Shown here: one piece after another, positions 32,927 to 40,991 of the stretch
Layout: every line of letters starts with the position of its first letter
Position numbering within the stretch: position 1 is the stretch's first letter
From: Nocardia anaemiae NBRC 100462
GTDB taxonomy: Bacteria; Actinomycetota; Actinomycetes; Mycobacteriales; Mycobacteriaceae
Reading direction: 5' to 3'
Assembly: GCF_001612725.1 (NCBI RefSeq)
Contig: NZ_BDAZ01000004.1
Location: 1 to 64,000, forward strand
DNA length: 64,000 nucleotides
Notes under the pieces: generated by a model
The model's input: the letters and a program-made list of their open reading frames with translations, nothing else
Database searches by the model: none
Told to the model about the DNA's origin: nothing
Made by a program: the position numbers and the translations under genes

Positions 32927-34063
32927 ATGCCGATGACAGTCGAGAGGTTCTCCGCGATCGTCGCGCGAATCAATCGCGCGGCGCTATATCCCGCTGACTG
33001 GTCGCAGGCCGTGCACGATATCGTCACGGCGCTGGACGCGTACTGCGGCGGGTTGGTGGTCTCGGCATCGGGTAGCCGACTGATGACCGCGTGTTCACTC
33101 GGCGCGGACGATCTGCGCGACAGCTACAACACCCGATTCTGGCGTATCGATCCGATCGCGAGTGCGCTCGAACATGAACCCGCCGGTGTCATTACGACAT
33201 GCGAAGAGTTGCTTGGGCCGCAGTACCTGCACCGGCATCCGTTCTTCTGCGATTGGATGGTGCCGCATCGGCTGGGCAACGGGATGCTCGCGCTGGTGAC
33301 CAGCGGAACCAGCACATCGTGGCTCGGGGTGTATCCCGAGCTCGGCCGCGATCTCGACCGCTCAGCGGCGACAACGACTATGCGCCTGCTGCTTCCGCAT
33401 CTGCGGCACGCACTGAACGTGCAGTCGTGTTTGATGGAAGCCCGCAACGAGCATGCGCTGGCGATCGCCGTGCTCGACACGCATCGGCACGGGCTGGTGA
33501 TCGTGTCGAATTGCGGCGCGATCAGCTACGCCAACCCCGCGGCATTGACGATCCTGGAATCGCGAGACGGCCTCGGCATCGGACGCCGCGGCCACCTCGA
33601 ATCATCGGACGCCCGAACAGCGGTCGGGATGCGCGCCATGATCGATTCCGCGGTGCGCAAGTATGGGCCGTACGTCGGGGGGCGGGCCCTCATTCCCCGG
33701 CACAGCGGTCGCAGCTCGTACGCACTGCTGGTGCTACCGCTGGATCCCGAGGAATGCCCGTCGGCGGCGCTCGTCGTCATCGTCGACCCTGATCATGAAA
33801 TTCCGAGCGGGCCGAAGGCGCTGCGGCAACTATACGGCTTGACCGGAGCCGAAGCCCGCGTCGCGGCGGCGGCATTACGCGGCGAAGGCCTGCGGTCGAT
33901 CGCTGAGGAACTGGCGGTATCGGCCAATACCGTGCGCACCCACCTGCAACACGTCTTCGAAAAGACCGGTACGCATCGACAGGCCGAACTGGTCCGGGTG
34001 CTGACTGCCGTGCTGTCCGGAACCGGTCAGTTCGTCGAACGCGACGAGAGTAGGCCACTTTAA
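32927..34063 (+). CDS. LuxR-family transcriptional regulator
   Basis: 378 residues from ATG 32927 (an in-frame start at 32894 is possible). The N-terminal 180 residues resemble a GAF/PAS-like sensory part (AVHDIVTALDAYCGGLVVSA), then a PAS-like region (GLVIVSNCGAISYANPAALTILE). The C-terminal HTH is classical LuxR: LYGLTGAEARVAAAALRGEGLRSIAEELAVSANTVRTHLQHVFEKTGTHRQAELVRVL. There is no receiver domain or acyl-HSL-type pocket. It is transcribed divergently from the multi-domain hydrolase, so that gene is a candidate target. Confidence 0.85.
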   Translation: MPMTVERFSAIVARINRAALYPADWSQAVHDIVTALDAYCGGLVVSASGSRLMTACSLGADDLRDSYNTRFWRIDPIASALEHEPAGVITTCEELLGPQYLHRHPFFCDWMVPHRLGNGMLALVTSGTSTSWLGVYPELGRDLDRSAATTTMRLLLPHLRHALNVQSCLMEARNEHALAIAVLDTHRHGLVIVSNCGAISYANPAALTILESRDGLGIGRRGHLESSDARTAVGMRAMIDSAVRKYGPYVGGRALIPRHSGRSSYALLVLPLDPEECPSAALVVIVDPDHEIPSGPKALRQLYGLTGAEARVAAAALRGEGLRSIAEELAVSANTVRTHLQHVFEKTGTHRQAELVRVLTAVLSGTGQFVERDESRPL

Positions 34064-34483
34064 ACAGGAAAAGCTATCTTCGAAAGGTTTCCCGTTCCGG
34101 CCGACTCGTCTGGTAGCCAGCGGTAAGCTGTCGTGGACGCCTTTCCGCGGTACCAGAAGGTGTCCTGTTCGGTCCGGCCGATGCAGCAGCTGTCGGCCTC
34201 GCCGGAAGATGTGCTCCCACCGGGGCAAATCATATGCAATTCACCGAGCAACGAATCGCGTGTCAGCAGTCGATTCGGCACGTGACGCATTCATATCCCG
34301 AGTCCGGCAACTCGGCAGCGTGGCCGAGTACGCGGATGTCATACCCAGCTTGTCGGGGTCTACATCACCGAATTCAGTGCCCCCACGTCGAACCAGACAA
34401 GAGCGGCGCATGGCCCCAGCAGGGCCGCCACGGAGATGTTGAGAACAACTCTTGATTCCAAGCATTCAGTCGAAGGATGAAAA
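34064..34483. other. Intergenic region, possible small gene remnant
   Basis: 420 bases between the LuxR gene and a small secreted peptide. On the minus strand the frame 34060-34290 encodes 76 residues with a Cys-Cys pair (SGEADSCCIGR), but no ribosome binding site or family resemblance, so I do not call it. AAGGA at 34475-34479 serves the plus-strand peptide. Confidence 0.35.
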
Positions 34484-34663
34484 ATGTCCAGCAAGACAGT
34501 CAAAACCTTTGCCGCCACTGTAATGGCCTTGCCCGTGCTCGTCCTCGCAGCTCCCGCGGCTTCTGCCGACCCGACTCCATCCCCCGCCACTCCAGCCGCA
34601 TCGCCCGTATTCGGATCGGCCGTGTGGTGTATCAATCTCGGCAGTGTCATCTGGTGCATCTGA
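34484..34663 (+). CDS. 59-residue secreted Cys peptide, double WCI motif
   Basis: ATG 34484 with AAGGA 5-9 bases upstream. Signal peptide TFAATVMALPVLVLAAPAASA, cleaved at ASA-D (residue 28/29). The mature peptide of 31 residues has a Pro/Thr/Ser/Ala linker and the ending SAVWCINLGSVIWCI, where the motif (V)-W-C-I occurs twice with 6 residues between the cysteines. A disulfide hairpin would give a compact amphipathic loop. It falls below usual size cut-offs. It converges with the formylglycine-generating enzyme gene. Function unknown: secreted signal, bacteriocin-like or host-interaction peptide are all possible. Confidence 0.65.
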   Translation: MSSKTVKTFAATVMALPVLVLAAPAASADPTPSPATPAASPVFGSAVWCINLGSVIWCI

Positions 34664-34704
34664 GCTTCTCGGCTCACCCGGGCTGACCGGGCGAGAACGC
34701 GATT

Positions 34705-35649
34705 TCACGCTTCCGGTGCGTCGTGCGCGACGCACCGGAAGCCGAGGTGGCAGGTAGCGGTGTCCTCGGTCTGACCTTGTCGGGCGGCGGGCCGGTATCG
34801 AAGGCAGTAATCGGCCGCGCACAGATACGATCCGCCCTTGATGATGCGGCGTGGAAAGTGTTGCGGCGCTGTCGGTTCAGGGGTGTCGACGTGCGGGTTG
34901 CGTGGGGCGCAGCAGGTCGGCGTCGCGTGCTGCGGACGGAAGTAGTCCACGGTCCATTCCCACACGTTGCCGGTCATATCGTGCAGACCGTAGCCGTTCG
35001 CTGAATAGGTGCCGACCGTCGTGGTGCCGGGTGTCTGCGCCTGACCTCGGCCGGGGTCGAATCGCCACGGAAATGCGCCGACCCAGATGTTGGCCATCCG
35101 TCGGCCGGTGGGTTCGAACTGCTCGCCCCAGGCGAAGGTGGCACCATCCAGTCCGCCGCGGGCGGCATATTCCCATTCGGCTTCGGTCGGCAGTTGTTTG
35201 CCGACCCAGGCCGCGTATGCCGCCGCGTCTTCGTAGGCGACCTGGGTGACGGGGTGGCGGTCGAGCCCGTCGAGTGTGCTGCCGGGCCCGCGCGGGTGGC
35301 GCCAGCACGCGCCGGGGACATACCGCCACCAGCGGCGCCAATTGTCCAATGGCACCGGTCCCCTGGTCGGCTGGAATACCAGTGCGCCCGGGATCAGGTT
35401 CTCCGGCTCCGCGTCCGGATAATCCTCGGCTGCCGGAGTACGTTCGGCGACCGTGACGTATCCGGTCTGCTTCACGAAGCGTCGGAACGCGGCATTGGTC
35501 ACCGGGTGCGGGTCGATCCAGAACGAATCGACCCGCACCCGGTGCACCGGGCGCTCCTCGGGGAAGAAGTCCTCCGATCCCATCGCGAAGCTGCCGCCCG
35601 ATATCCGGACCATGCCTCGCCGGATGTCGTCACGGGTCGCGGTAGCCAC
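34705..35649 (-). CDS. Formylglycine-generating enzyme (FGE/SUMF1)
   Basis: 314 residues. FGE-sulfatase fold with MVRISGGSFAMGSEDFFPEERPVHRV, PVTQVAYEDAAAYAAWVGKQLPTEAEWEYAARGG, NVWEWTVDYF, and the C-terminal copper/catalytic pair in GGSYLCAADYCLRYRPAARQG (Cys near 271 and 276) followed by GFRCV. Copper-dependent aerobic FGEs oxidise the cysteine of CxPxR in sulfatases to formylglycine. The sulfatase gene lies 10 bases upstream on the same strand and carries CSPTR, so this is its dedicated activator. Both are cytosolic, as required for pre-folding modification. Confidence 0.95.
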   Translation of the reverse strand: MATATRDDIRRGMVRISGGSFAMGSEDFFPEERPVHRVRVDSFWIDPHPVTNAAFRRFVKQTGYVTVAERTPAAEDYPDAEPENLIPGALVFQPTRGPVPLDNWRRWWRYVPGACWRHPRGPGSTLDGLDRHPVTQVAYEDAAAYAAWVGKQLPTEAEWEYAARGGLDGATFAWGEQFEPTGRRMANIWVGAFPWRFDPGRGQAQTPGTTTVGTYSANGYGLHDMTGNVWEWTVDYFRPQHATPTCCAPRNPHVDTPEPTAPQHFPRRIIKGGSYLCAADYCLRYRPAARQGQTEDTATCHLGFRCVAHDAPEA

Positions 35650-35659
35650 GGATCACGCC

Positions 35660-38011
35660 TCAATCGCGCGAAAATGCCGCAGCCGCAGCCATTTCCAGGT
35701 CCTGGTACGGTTTGCCGCTCACGTCCTCGATGACCTGGTGCATCGTTCCTCCGGTGAACGGGAACGGTGCGCGGTAGCGCGCGGAAACGGACTGACCGTT
35801 GTCGCGGCCGACACGGATTCCTTCCCCGACGCCGGAGAACACGACGGGCTGGGTCCGCATGTCCTCCAATGAGCCGACCGGGTTCTCGTCGATGTACAGG
35901 ACAGCCTCACCCGTGGGTGTGAAGTTGTCGGGTCGGGTGCCGCGGCGTTCGTAGCGGATCCCGAGGATGTGGTCGCCAAGCGGCACCGTTCGATCGGAGA
36001 TGATGGTCTGCTCTTCCTCGCCGAGGAAGTTGTAGGTGTAACAAAGGTGGCCGTCCTTGACGTACAGGGTGTGTCCACCGAGTCGGCCGCCGTGTGCGAA
36101 CAGCACCCCTTCGGCCTCGGCAGTGTCGATCGTCGTCTCCGCGAGCAGCGCGAACGATCGTCCCTGAATCTCCAGCGCCGCACCGGGTCCCACCTCCGCG
36201 ACGCCCGGATAGTAGACAGCATTGTCGCGCTTGGCACCGTACGTCGGACGGTAGCGGGTCATCATGGAGACGACGTCGAGATCATTGAGTGGCAAGCCGT
36301 TATATTTCTCGGCCTCCGAAAACCACAGTGCCTTCAGCTCTTCCAGCTTCTCGGGATGAACCTCGGCCAGGTCGTGCATCTGGCTGCGGTCCTGCTCGAT
36401 ATGGAACAGTTCCCAGCGATCCTCGTCGAAATGTCCCCAGCCGGACGGGCACGCCGCATGGACGGTGTCGGCGAACCATCCGCGATGCCAGATCCCGCGC
36501 GTACCGAGCATCGAATAGAACTGTGTGTGCTTGCCGACGTCCGCGTTCGCGTCATCGAACAGGGCCCGGAAGCTGATGCCTTCCAATGGACGCTGTCGCA
36601 CGTTCTTCACGATGTCGGGGGGTGTAATGCCGAGCAGGTCGTAAACGGTCGGGGTGATATCGCAGACATTGATGTACTGATGGCGCACCTCGCCGCGGGC
36701 CGCCAGCCCGGCTGGCCACGACATGAGGCACGGGTCGGCGATGCCGCCTTCGTGCGAGGCATATCGCTTGTACAGCTTGTACGGGGTGTTGAACGCCATC
36801 GCCCAGCCGATGCTGTAGTGGCTGTAGGTGGTCGGCGAACCCAGCTCGTCCAGCTTGGCCAGACTGTCCTCGATCGTGTCGATGTAGCCATTGAAGAACT
36901 TCATCTCGTTGGCGGTGCCATTCGGACCGCCCTCGCCGCTGGCGCCGTTGTCGGAGAAGGCGACGATAATGGTGTTATCCAGTTGGCCGCTTTCTTCGAG
37001 ATAGTCCAGCAGTCGGCCGATCTGCGCGTCGGTGTAGGACAGGAATCCGGCGAACACCTCCGCCTGCCGTCGGAACAGCCGCTTTTCGTCCTCCGACAAT
37101 GAATCCCATGCTCGCACCGTGTCCAGCATCGGCCACGGCTTGCCGTCGGCACTGGTGGCATTCGCGTACGGGTTCATCGGCGACAGCTCGGTGTTCTCCG
37201 GCAGCAAACCCAGGCGCTTCTGATTCTCCAGCACGATCTCGCGGTACTTCTCATAGCCCATGTCGAACCGGCCGCGGTACTTGTCGGCCCATTCCCATGG
37301 CACGTGGTGCGGCGCATGCCCGGCGCCCGGACATAAGTAGGTGAACCACGGCTTGTCGGGGGCGATCACTTTGGAGTCGCGGATGAACTCGATTGCCCTG
37401 TCGGCCAGATCCTTCGACAGGTGATAGCCGTCTTCCGGTGCGTACGGCTGCGAGATCATGTGATTGTCGTACACCAGGTTCGGGTACCACTGGTCGGCCT
37501 CTCCGCCCAGGAAGCCGTAGAAGCGCTCGAACCCACGCCCCAATGGCCAATGCCGCTTGGACGCCGCCAGATTCTCCTCTTCCAGTGGTGTCATATGCCA
37601 TTTGCCGACCGCGTACGTGTTCCACCCGCGCTCGCTGAGTACTTCCGAGCACAGCGCGGTTTCCTGCGGTATGCGACCACACATACTCGGGAAGCCGTCG
37701 GTGAACTCCTCGATGGTCGCCATACCGACCGAGGTCGCATTCCGGCCGGTCAGCAAGGAGGCACGAGTGGGTGAACACAGGGCGGTGGTGTGGAATTGGG
37801 TGAACTGCACACCACGATCGGCGATGCGCCGCATATTGGGCATCTCGACCAGGCCGCCGTAGCAATCCCAGGTGCCGATCCCGATGTCGTCCCACACCAG
37901 ATACAGCACATTCGGCGCGCGCTGCGGAGCCGTCGGTTCACGGAAAGGCCCCCAGTCGGGCTCCGAATCACGTATGTCGAGCGCGATTTTTCCCTCGAAC
38001 TTCCTTGCCAT
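35660..38011 (-). CDS. Type I (Cys) arylsulfatase
   Basis: 783 residues from the second of two tandem ATGs (38011), which has better spacing from GGAGG than the first (38014). It is an alkaline-phosphatase-superfamily sulfatase with LVWDDIGIGTWDCYGG (metal-binding aspartates), the modification site ALCSPTRASLLTGRN (CxPxR; the Cys becomes formylglycine), AVGKWHM (active-site His/Lys), AFSDNGASGEGGPNGT (metal site) and a C-terminal sub-domain. It has no signal peptide. Length of about 780 is usual for the mycobacterial AtsA/AtsD-type enzymes. It is co-transcribed with its FGE. Likely role: sulfate scavenging from organosulfates. Confidence 0.95.
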   Translation of the reverse strand: MARKFEGKIALDIRDSEPDWGPFREPTAPQRAPNVLYLVWDDIGIGTWDCYGGLVEMPNMRRIADRGVQFTQFHTTALCSPTRASLLTGRNATSVGMATIEEFTDGFPSMCGRIPQETALCSEVLSERGWNTYAVGKWHMTPLEEENLAASKRHWPLGRGFERFYGFLGGEADQWYPNLVYDNHMISQPYAPEDGYHLSKDLADRAIEFIRDSKVIAPDKPWFTYLCPGAGHAPHHVPWEWADKYRGRFDMGYEKYREIVLENQKRLGLLPENTELSPMNPYANATSADGKPWPMLDTVRAWDSLSEDEKRLFRRQAEVFAGFLSYTDAQIGRLLDYLEESGQLDNTIIVAFSDNGASGEGGPNGTANEMKFFNGYIDTIEDSLAKLDELGSPTTYSHYSIGWAMAFNTPYKLYKRYASHEGGIADPCLMSWPAGLAARGEVRHQYINVCDITPTVYDLLGITPPDIVKNVRQRPLEGISFRALFDDANADVGKHTQFYSMLGTRGIWHRGWFADTVHAACPSGWGHFDEDRWELFHIEQDRSQMHDLAEVHPEKLEELKALWFSEAEKYNGLPLNDLDVVSMMTRYRPTYGAKRDNAVYYPGVAEVGPGAALEIQGRSFALLAETTIDTAEAEGVLFAHGGRLGGHTLYVKDGHLCYTYNFLGEEEQTIISDRTVPLGDHILGIRYERRGTRPDNFTPTGEAVLYIDENPVGSLEDMRTQPVVFSGVGEGIRVGRDNGQSVSARYRAPFPFTGGTMHQVIEDVSGKPYQDLEMAAAAAFSRD

Positions 38012-38014
38012 CAT

Positions 38015-38322
38015 TTACCTCCGGTAACGAGAGCTGTTCGTTTGCCATCGATCCTGTTGCCCGGGGTCGAGACCTCATGCGGGGTACACGCGAACGCCGA
38101 CCGATGCGGCGGTGGTGTCGGGATAGGCACGCCCAGCTCCGTGTTACCGCGGAGCGGGTTCGGATATTCGACGTGTGGTGGTCACGGTCCTCGCGGACAT
38201 GATGTCCGGATGTTCGCTGATCAACGCCTTCCGTACTCAGAGAGTACGGTGTCGGACCGCGCTGTGTCACCAATTGCGGTCAGTCGCGCAGGATGGGGTA
38301 GGCCTCGTATGTGCGCGCGTGC
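38015..38322. promoter_or_regulatory. Control region of the sulfatase operon with two perfect palindromes
   Basis: 308 bases without a gene, upstream of the sulfatase. It contains CGGACAT-G-ATGTCCG (38194-38208) and CCGTACTC-AGA-GAGTACGG (38231-38249). The first is operator-like; the second could be the terminator of the TOBE gene or a second operator. Confidence 0.55.
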
Positions 38323-38532
38323 TCAGTCGACGCCGAGGGCGACTTCGGTCGATTTGATGAGGACTGTGACCCGGGAGCCGTCGTTGAGTTCGAGGTCGTC
38401 GGCCGCATCGCGGGTGATGGAGGAGGTGATTTCGTCGCCGCCCGCCAGTCGGACGCGGACGACGGCCATCGCTTCGCCGCGGGTGACCGAGACGACTGTT
38501 CCATCGAGTTGGTTACGTGTGGATAGTCGCAT
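38323..38532 (-). CDS. Molbindin-like TOBE-domain protein
   Basis: 69 residues from ATG 38532 (an 75-residue version is possible). A single TOBE/Mop domain: RLSTRNQLDGTVVSVTRGEAMAVVRVRLAGGDEITSSITRDAADDLELNDGSRVTVLIKSTEVALG. The pattern TRNQLxGxVxxVxxG and KxTEVxxG is typical of molybdate/tungstate-binding molbindins, which oligomerise and buffer molybdate. It is monocistronic and no mod transporter is in the window. Confidence 0.88.
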   Translation of the reverse strand: MRLSTRNQLDGTVVSVTRGEAMAVVRVRLAGGDEITSSITRDAADDLELNDGSRVTVLIKSTEVALGVD

Positions 38533-38684
38533 GTCGGTGATCCTACGCACCGCTGCTACCTACTCACAGGATGTTCGCGCAGGTCGCAATGGGTGCATGC
38601 GCCCATCACGCCAGCGGCTCGAGGTCACGTGCTCACTGTCGCCGCGTCGTCCTCACCGGCGATTCACGCGTCGAGGTTCCAGCC

Positions 38685-38904
38685 TCAGGTTGTGCCCGCG
38701 CTCATGCCGCCGGAGATGGTGATGGCCTCGCCGTTGAAGTGGCCCCCGGATTCGCCGACGAGCAGCAGGATGGCTTGGGAAACCTCTTGCGGCACAATGA
38801 GATCACCATTCGGCGGACCGGCGGCGCACATCGGCCTGCACCGCGACGCAACGCCGCCCGGTCTCCTCGACGAGCTTGACGGTTTGGGCCAGACCTTCTT
38901 CGGG
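38685..38904 (-). pseudogene. Remnant of a short-chain dehydrogenase
   Basis: Right after the stop of the PPOX-fold gene, the same frame encodes EEGLAQTVKLVEETGRRCVAVQADVR, the segment before the NADVR site of (mycofactocin-associated-type) SDR proteins. It then breaks near 38822. In another frame the extreme C-terminus of an SDR follows: VPQEVSQAILLLVGESGGHFNGEAITISGGMSAGTT to the stop at 38685. The Rossmann start, the YxxxK active site and about 180 residues are missing. It is a gene reduced to two joined scraps. Confidence 0.75.
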
Positions 38905-39318
38905 TCAGCTCGCGGACCAGCCCGACCAGTGGGTGACATCGATGGCGAGCACCGGTCCGGGCGGCGGCTGGGTGCGGTAGACGGGATAGCGCTCGGTCAG
39001 AAGGTCCAGGGCATGCTCGGCTTCGGGGCCGTCGGTGATTCGTGCGGTGCCGTCGGCTCTGGTCCACCACAGATGCGTCCAGTCGTCGCTGTAGTGGTCG
39101 GCGAGCACCGCTACCGTGGGGTTCGCGGCGATATTCGCCAAGCGGCGCAAGGCAGTTGTCGTCTTGGGCTTCGCGTCGACAGCGCTGTAAATGGTGTCCT
39201 CGGCGACCGCGAAGACGATCGGCACGATGTGTGGACGCAGGTCGCTGGATACGGTGGCGAGTCGGGCTACCGGTTCTGTCATGAACCGTTCCCGCGCCGC
39301 TTCCGCATCCAGTCGCAC
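38905..39318 (-). CDS. PPOX-class (F420-type) FMN-binding split-barrel protein
   Basis: 137 residues. Split-barrel fold: FMTEPVARLATVSSDLRPHIVPIVFAVAEDTIYSAVDAKPKTT, ALRRLANIAANPTVAVLADHYSDDWTHLWWTRADGTARI and a C-terminal helix with YPVYRTQPPPGPVLAIDVTHWSGWSAS. The ALRRLxNIxxNPxVxVLxDHYxxDWxxLWWxRADG block is that of the TIGR03668-type PPOX subfamily. These reduce substrates with F420H2 or FMN, or bind flavin; the substrate is not known. It lies next to a decayed SDR. Confidence 0.88.
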   Translation of the reverse strand: MRLDAEAARERFMTEPVARLATVSSDLRPHIVPIVFAVAEDTIYSAVDAKPKTTTALRRLANIAANPTVAVLADHYSDDWTHLWWTRADGTARITDGPEAEHALDLLTERYPVYRTQPPPGPVLAIDVTHWSGWSAS

Positions 39319-39369
39319 CGCACCTCCGCATTACGCTCGGCAACAGCCCCATTCTTACCTGATCGGCGA

Positions 39370-39969
39370 CTAGACGCGGACGAACAGTGGCCGCGCGGGA
39401 TCCACGGGAATCGGTATGGCAGGGCCGATTCCGAACAGGATGAAAACCGCGGGCTCCGGGCTGTCGCGCAAAGTGCCGTCGTAGTGCGCCGTACCCGCTG
39501 TGCGCGTGGTGAATTCGCCGGGGTACATGGGCAGGCTGGTGGTGAGGTCGATGGAGGGGCCCGCGCCGACGGTCCAGACGCCCGAGAGCATTACGGCGTG
39601 GCGGTCGAAGGTATAGGCGTGCGGGGCGCTCATCCAACCGGGGTGCCAGCGGGCATAGCTCGCGTAAAAGCCAGGGCCGCGATAGGAACCGAGCACGTCG
39701 GCGGTTTCCAAGCTCTGCGGTGGTGCCCCTGGCGCGGGCTGCCAGTTCAGGTCGGCCCAGCCGTGAATCGTGCTGCCCGGACCCGGGGACCGGTCCTGGA
39801 CGGTCGGGAATTCCACGGTCGACGGCTCGGCCGCGTTACCGTTCGAGCCCTGCCGGACCACGGGCAGCATCAGCCCGAGCGCGGGCAGCGCCAGTGCGAT
39901 TCTGCGGCGCATTTCGCGTACTGATTCGTCGTCGGCCTCGGCCAGGTATCGGTTGTCTTCCACGCGCAT
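39370..39969 (-). CDS. DUF4437/cupin-like exported protein
   Basis: 199 residues from ATG 39969; GGAGGT lies only one base before it, so a GTG two codons later (39963) has better spacing and may be the real start. An acidic cytoplasmic head precedes one hydrophobic segment (RIALALPALGLMLPVV), so it is probably exported or anchored. The remainder has a double-stranded beta-helix pattern: TIHGWADLNWQPAPG, HAYTFDRHAVMLSGVWTVG, YPGEFTTRTAGTAHYDG, AVFILFGIGP. Potential metal-binding His residues occur in HPGWMSAPHAYTFDRH and GTAHYD. The family match is approximate. It is divergent from the RraA-like gene. Confidence 0.6.
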   Translation of the reverse strand: MRVEDNRYLAEADDESVREMRRRIALALPALGLMLPVVRQGSNGNAAEPSTVEFPTVQDRSPGPGSTIHGWADLNWQPAPGAPPQSLETADVLGSYRGPGFYASYARWHPGWMSAPHAYTFDRHAVMLSGVWTVGAGPSIDLTTSLPMYPGEFTTRTAGTAHYDGTLRDSPEPAVFILFGIGPAIPIPVDPARPLFVRV

Positions 39970-40151
39970 GACCTCCTGGACGTCATCGCAGCAGGGTGAA
40001 CCGAATTCTTGACGCATCATACGGTGGTGTGCCGATGGTTTGCTGGAAATCCGCAGAGATCAACTCCACCGCGCTGCTGAACGCATGGTCTTTCCGCACA
40101 CCCGTACGATGCGAAACCGACCCGCTATTCGAGTACGAAGGGGCGTCATCG

Positions 40152-40811
40152 ATGCCGACCGACCAGCTCGTCCAGAAATTCCGGGCCGTCGATACGACGG
40201 CGATCTGCGATGCCGATAAGTCGATTCGCGTGCTGGACAGTGCTATTCGCCTGCGATCGGCCGAGCCGCGGATACTGGGGCCCGCCTTCACCGTGCGCTG
40301 TCGCGGCGACTTCCTCGCTGTGCTGCGCGCGGTCGAGACCGCCGCGCCCGGCGATGTCATCGTCGTCGATGGTGGCGGTGCCGAAATCGCCTTCGCCGGA
40401 GAACTATTCGCGCGCGGCGCACTGGTGCGCGGTCTCGGCGGGATTATCGTCGATGGCGGGTATCGCGATATCGCCTATGTCCGAGGTTGTACGTTGCCGG
40501 TGTACAGCCGCTTCGTCACGCCTATGGCCGGTAGCACCGTACAACTCGGCGAGCTGCAGATACCGGTGACCTGCGGCGGCGTCGAGGTATCCCCTGGTGA
40601 CCTTATCCTCGCCGACGAGGAAGGCGTCATCGTCGTAGATCCGGACCGCCTCGGTGCGCTCCTCGACACGGCGGCAGCGGTCAAGGACGCGGAAGCCGAG
40701 CTCGTCGCGCTGCTCGACACCGGGTCGACGCTCGGTGATGGCCTCAATCTCGCCGAGCACACCGCTGCCTTGGACCGCGGCGAACCCTCGACATTGCGAT
40801 TTCTGGTCTGA
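40152..40811 (+). CDS. RraA-like / HMG-aldolase-family protein
   Basis: 219 residues from ATG 40152. MPTDQLVQKFRAVDTTAICDAD, GPAFTVRCRGDFLAVLRAVETAAPGDVIVVDGGG, LVRGLGGIIVDGGYRDIAYVR and a C-terminal IPVTCGGVEVSPGDLILADEEGVIVVDP identify the RraA fold. The G-x-x-x-D-G-x-x-R-D segment (IIVDGGYRD) keeps the Arg-Asp pair used by class II oxaloacetate/HMG aldolases, so the protein is likely an aldolase or oxaloacetate decarboxylase rather than the RNase E inhibitor. It lies just upstream of the MurNAc salvage operon, and could handle the lactate/pyruvate part, but this is a guess. Confidence 0.82.
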   Translation: MPTDQLVQKFRAVDTTAICDADKSIRVLDSAIRLRSAEPRILGPAFTVRCRGDFLAVLRAVETAAPGDVIVVDGGGAEIAFAGELFARGALVRGLGGIIVDGGYRDIAYVRGCTLPVYSRFVTPMAGSTVQLGELQIPVTCGGVEVSPGDLILADEEGVIVVDPDRLGALLDTAAAVKDAEAELVALLDTGSTLGDGLNLAEHTAALDRGEPSTLRFLV

Positions 40812-40849
40812 CGGCAAAACACCTTGCACTGCAAATAGATTCAGTCCAT

Positions 40850-40991
40850 CGCCACGCACGCCCTCGCGGCGCAGGTAGCTCTTCAACCACCAGTTCTCGT
40901 CGTCGACGGAGTTCGGTATCGGTTTGCCGGTGCCGGGGAGGTTCTCGAATGCGCCCCGTTCGGTGGCCTCGCGGACTAAAGATGGTCCCAT
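40850..40991 (-). pseudogene. DUF1992 (DnaJ-C28-like) remnant
   Basis: Minus strand, in the gap between the RraA-like gene and the kinase: VREATERGAFENLPGTGKPIPN followed by DDENWWLKSYLRREGV is the core of DUF1992 proteins (REAxERGxFxNLPGxGKPL...DENWWLKxxLRREG). Normal members are about 100-150 residues; here both the W-x-D-x-x-I start and the long C-terminal helices are lost, and the sequence continues into unrelated residues. The fragment overlaps the kinase start by two bases. Degenerate leftover of an older gene order. Confidence 0.7.

Noticed and set aside
35969..37102. 377-codon plus frame opposite the sulfatase
   Set aside because: Antisense of a motif-complete sulfatase.
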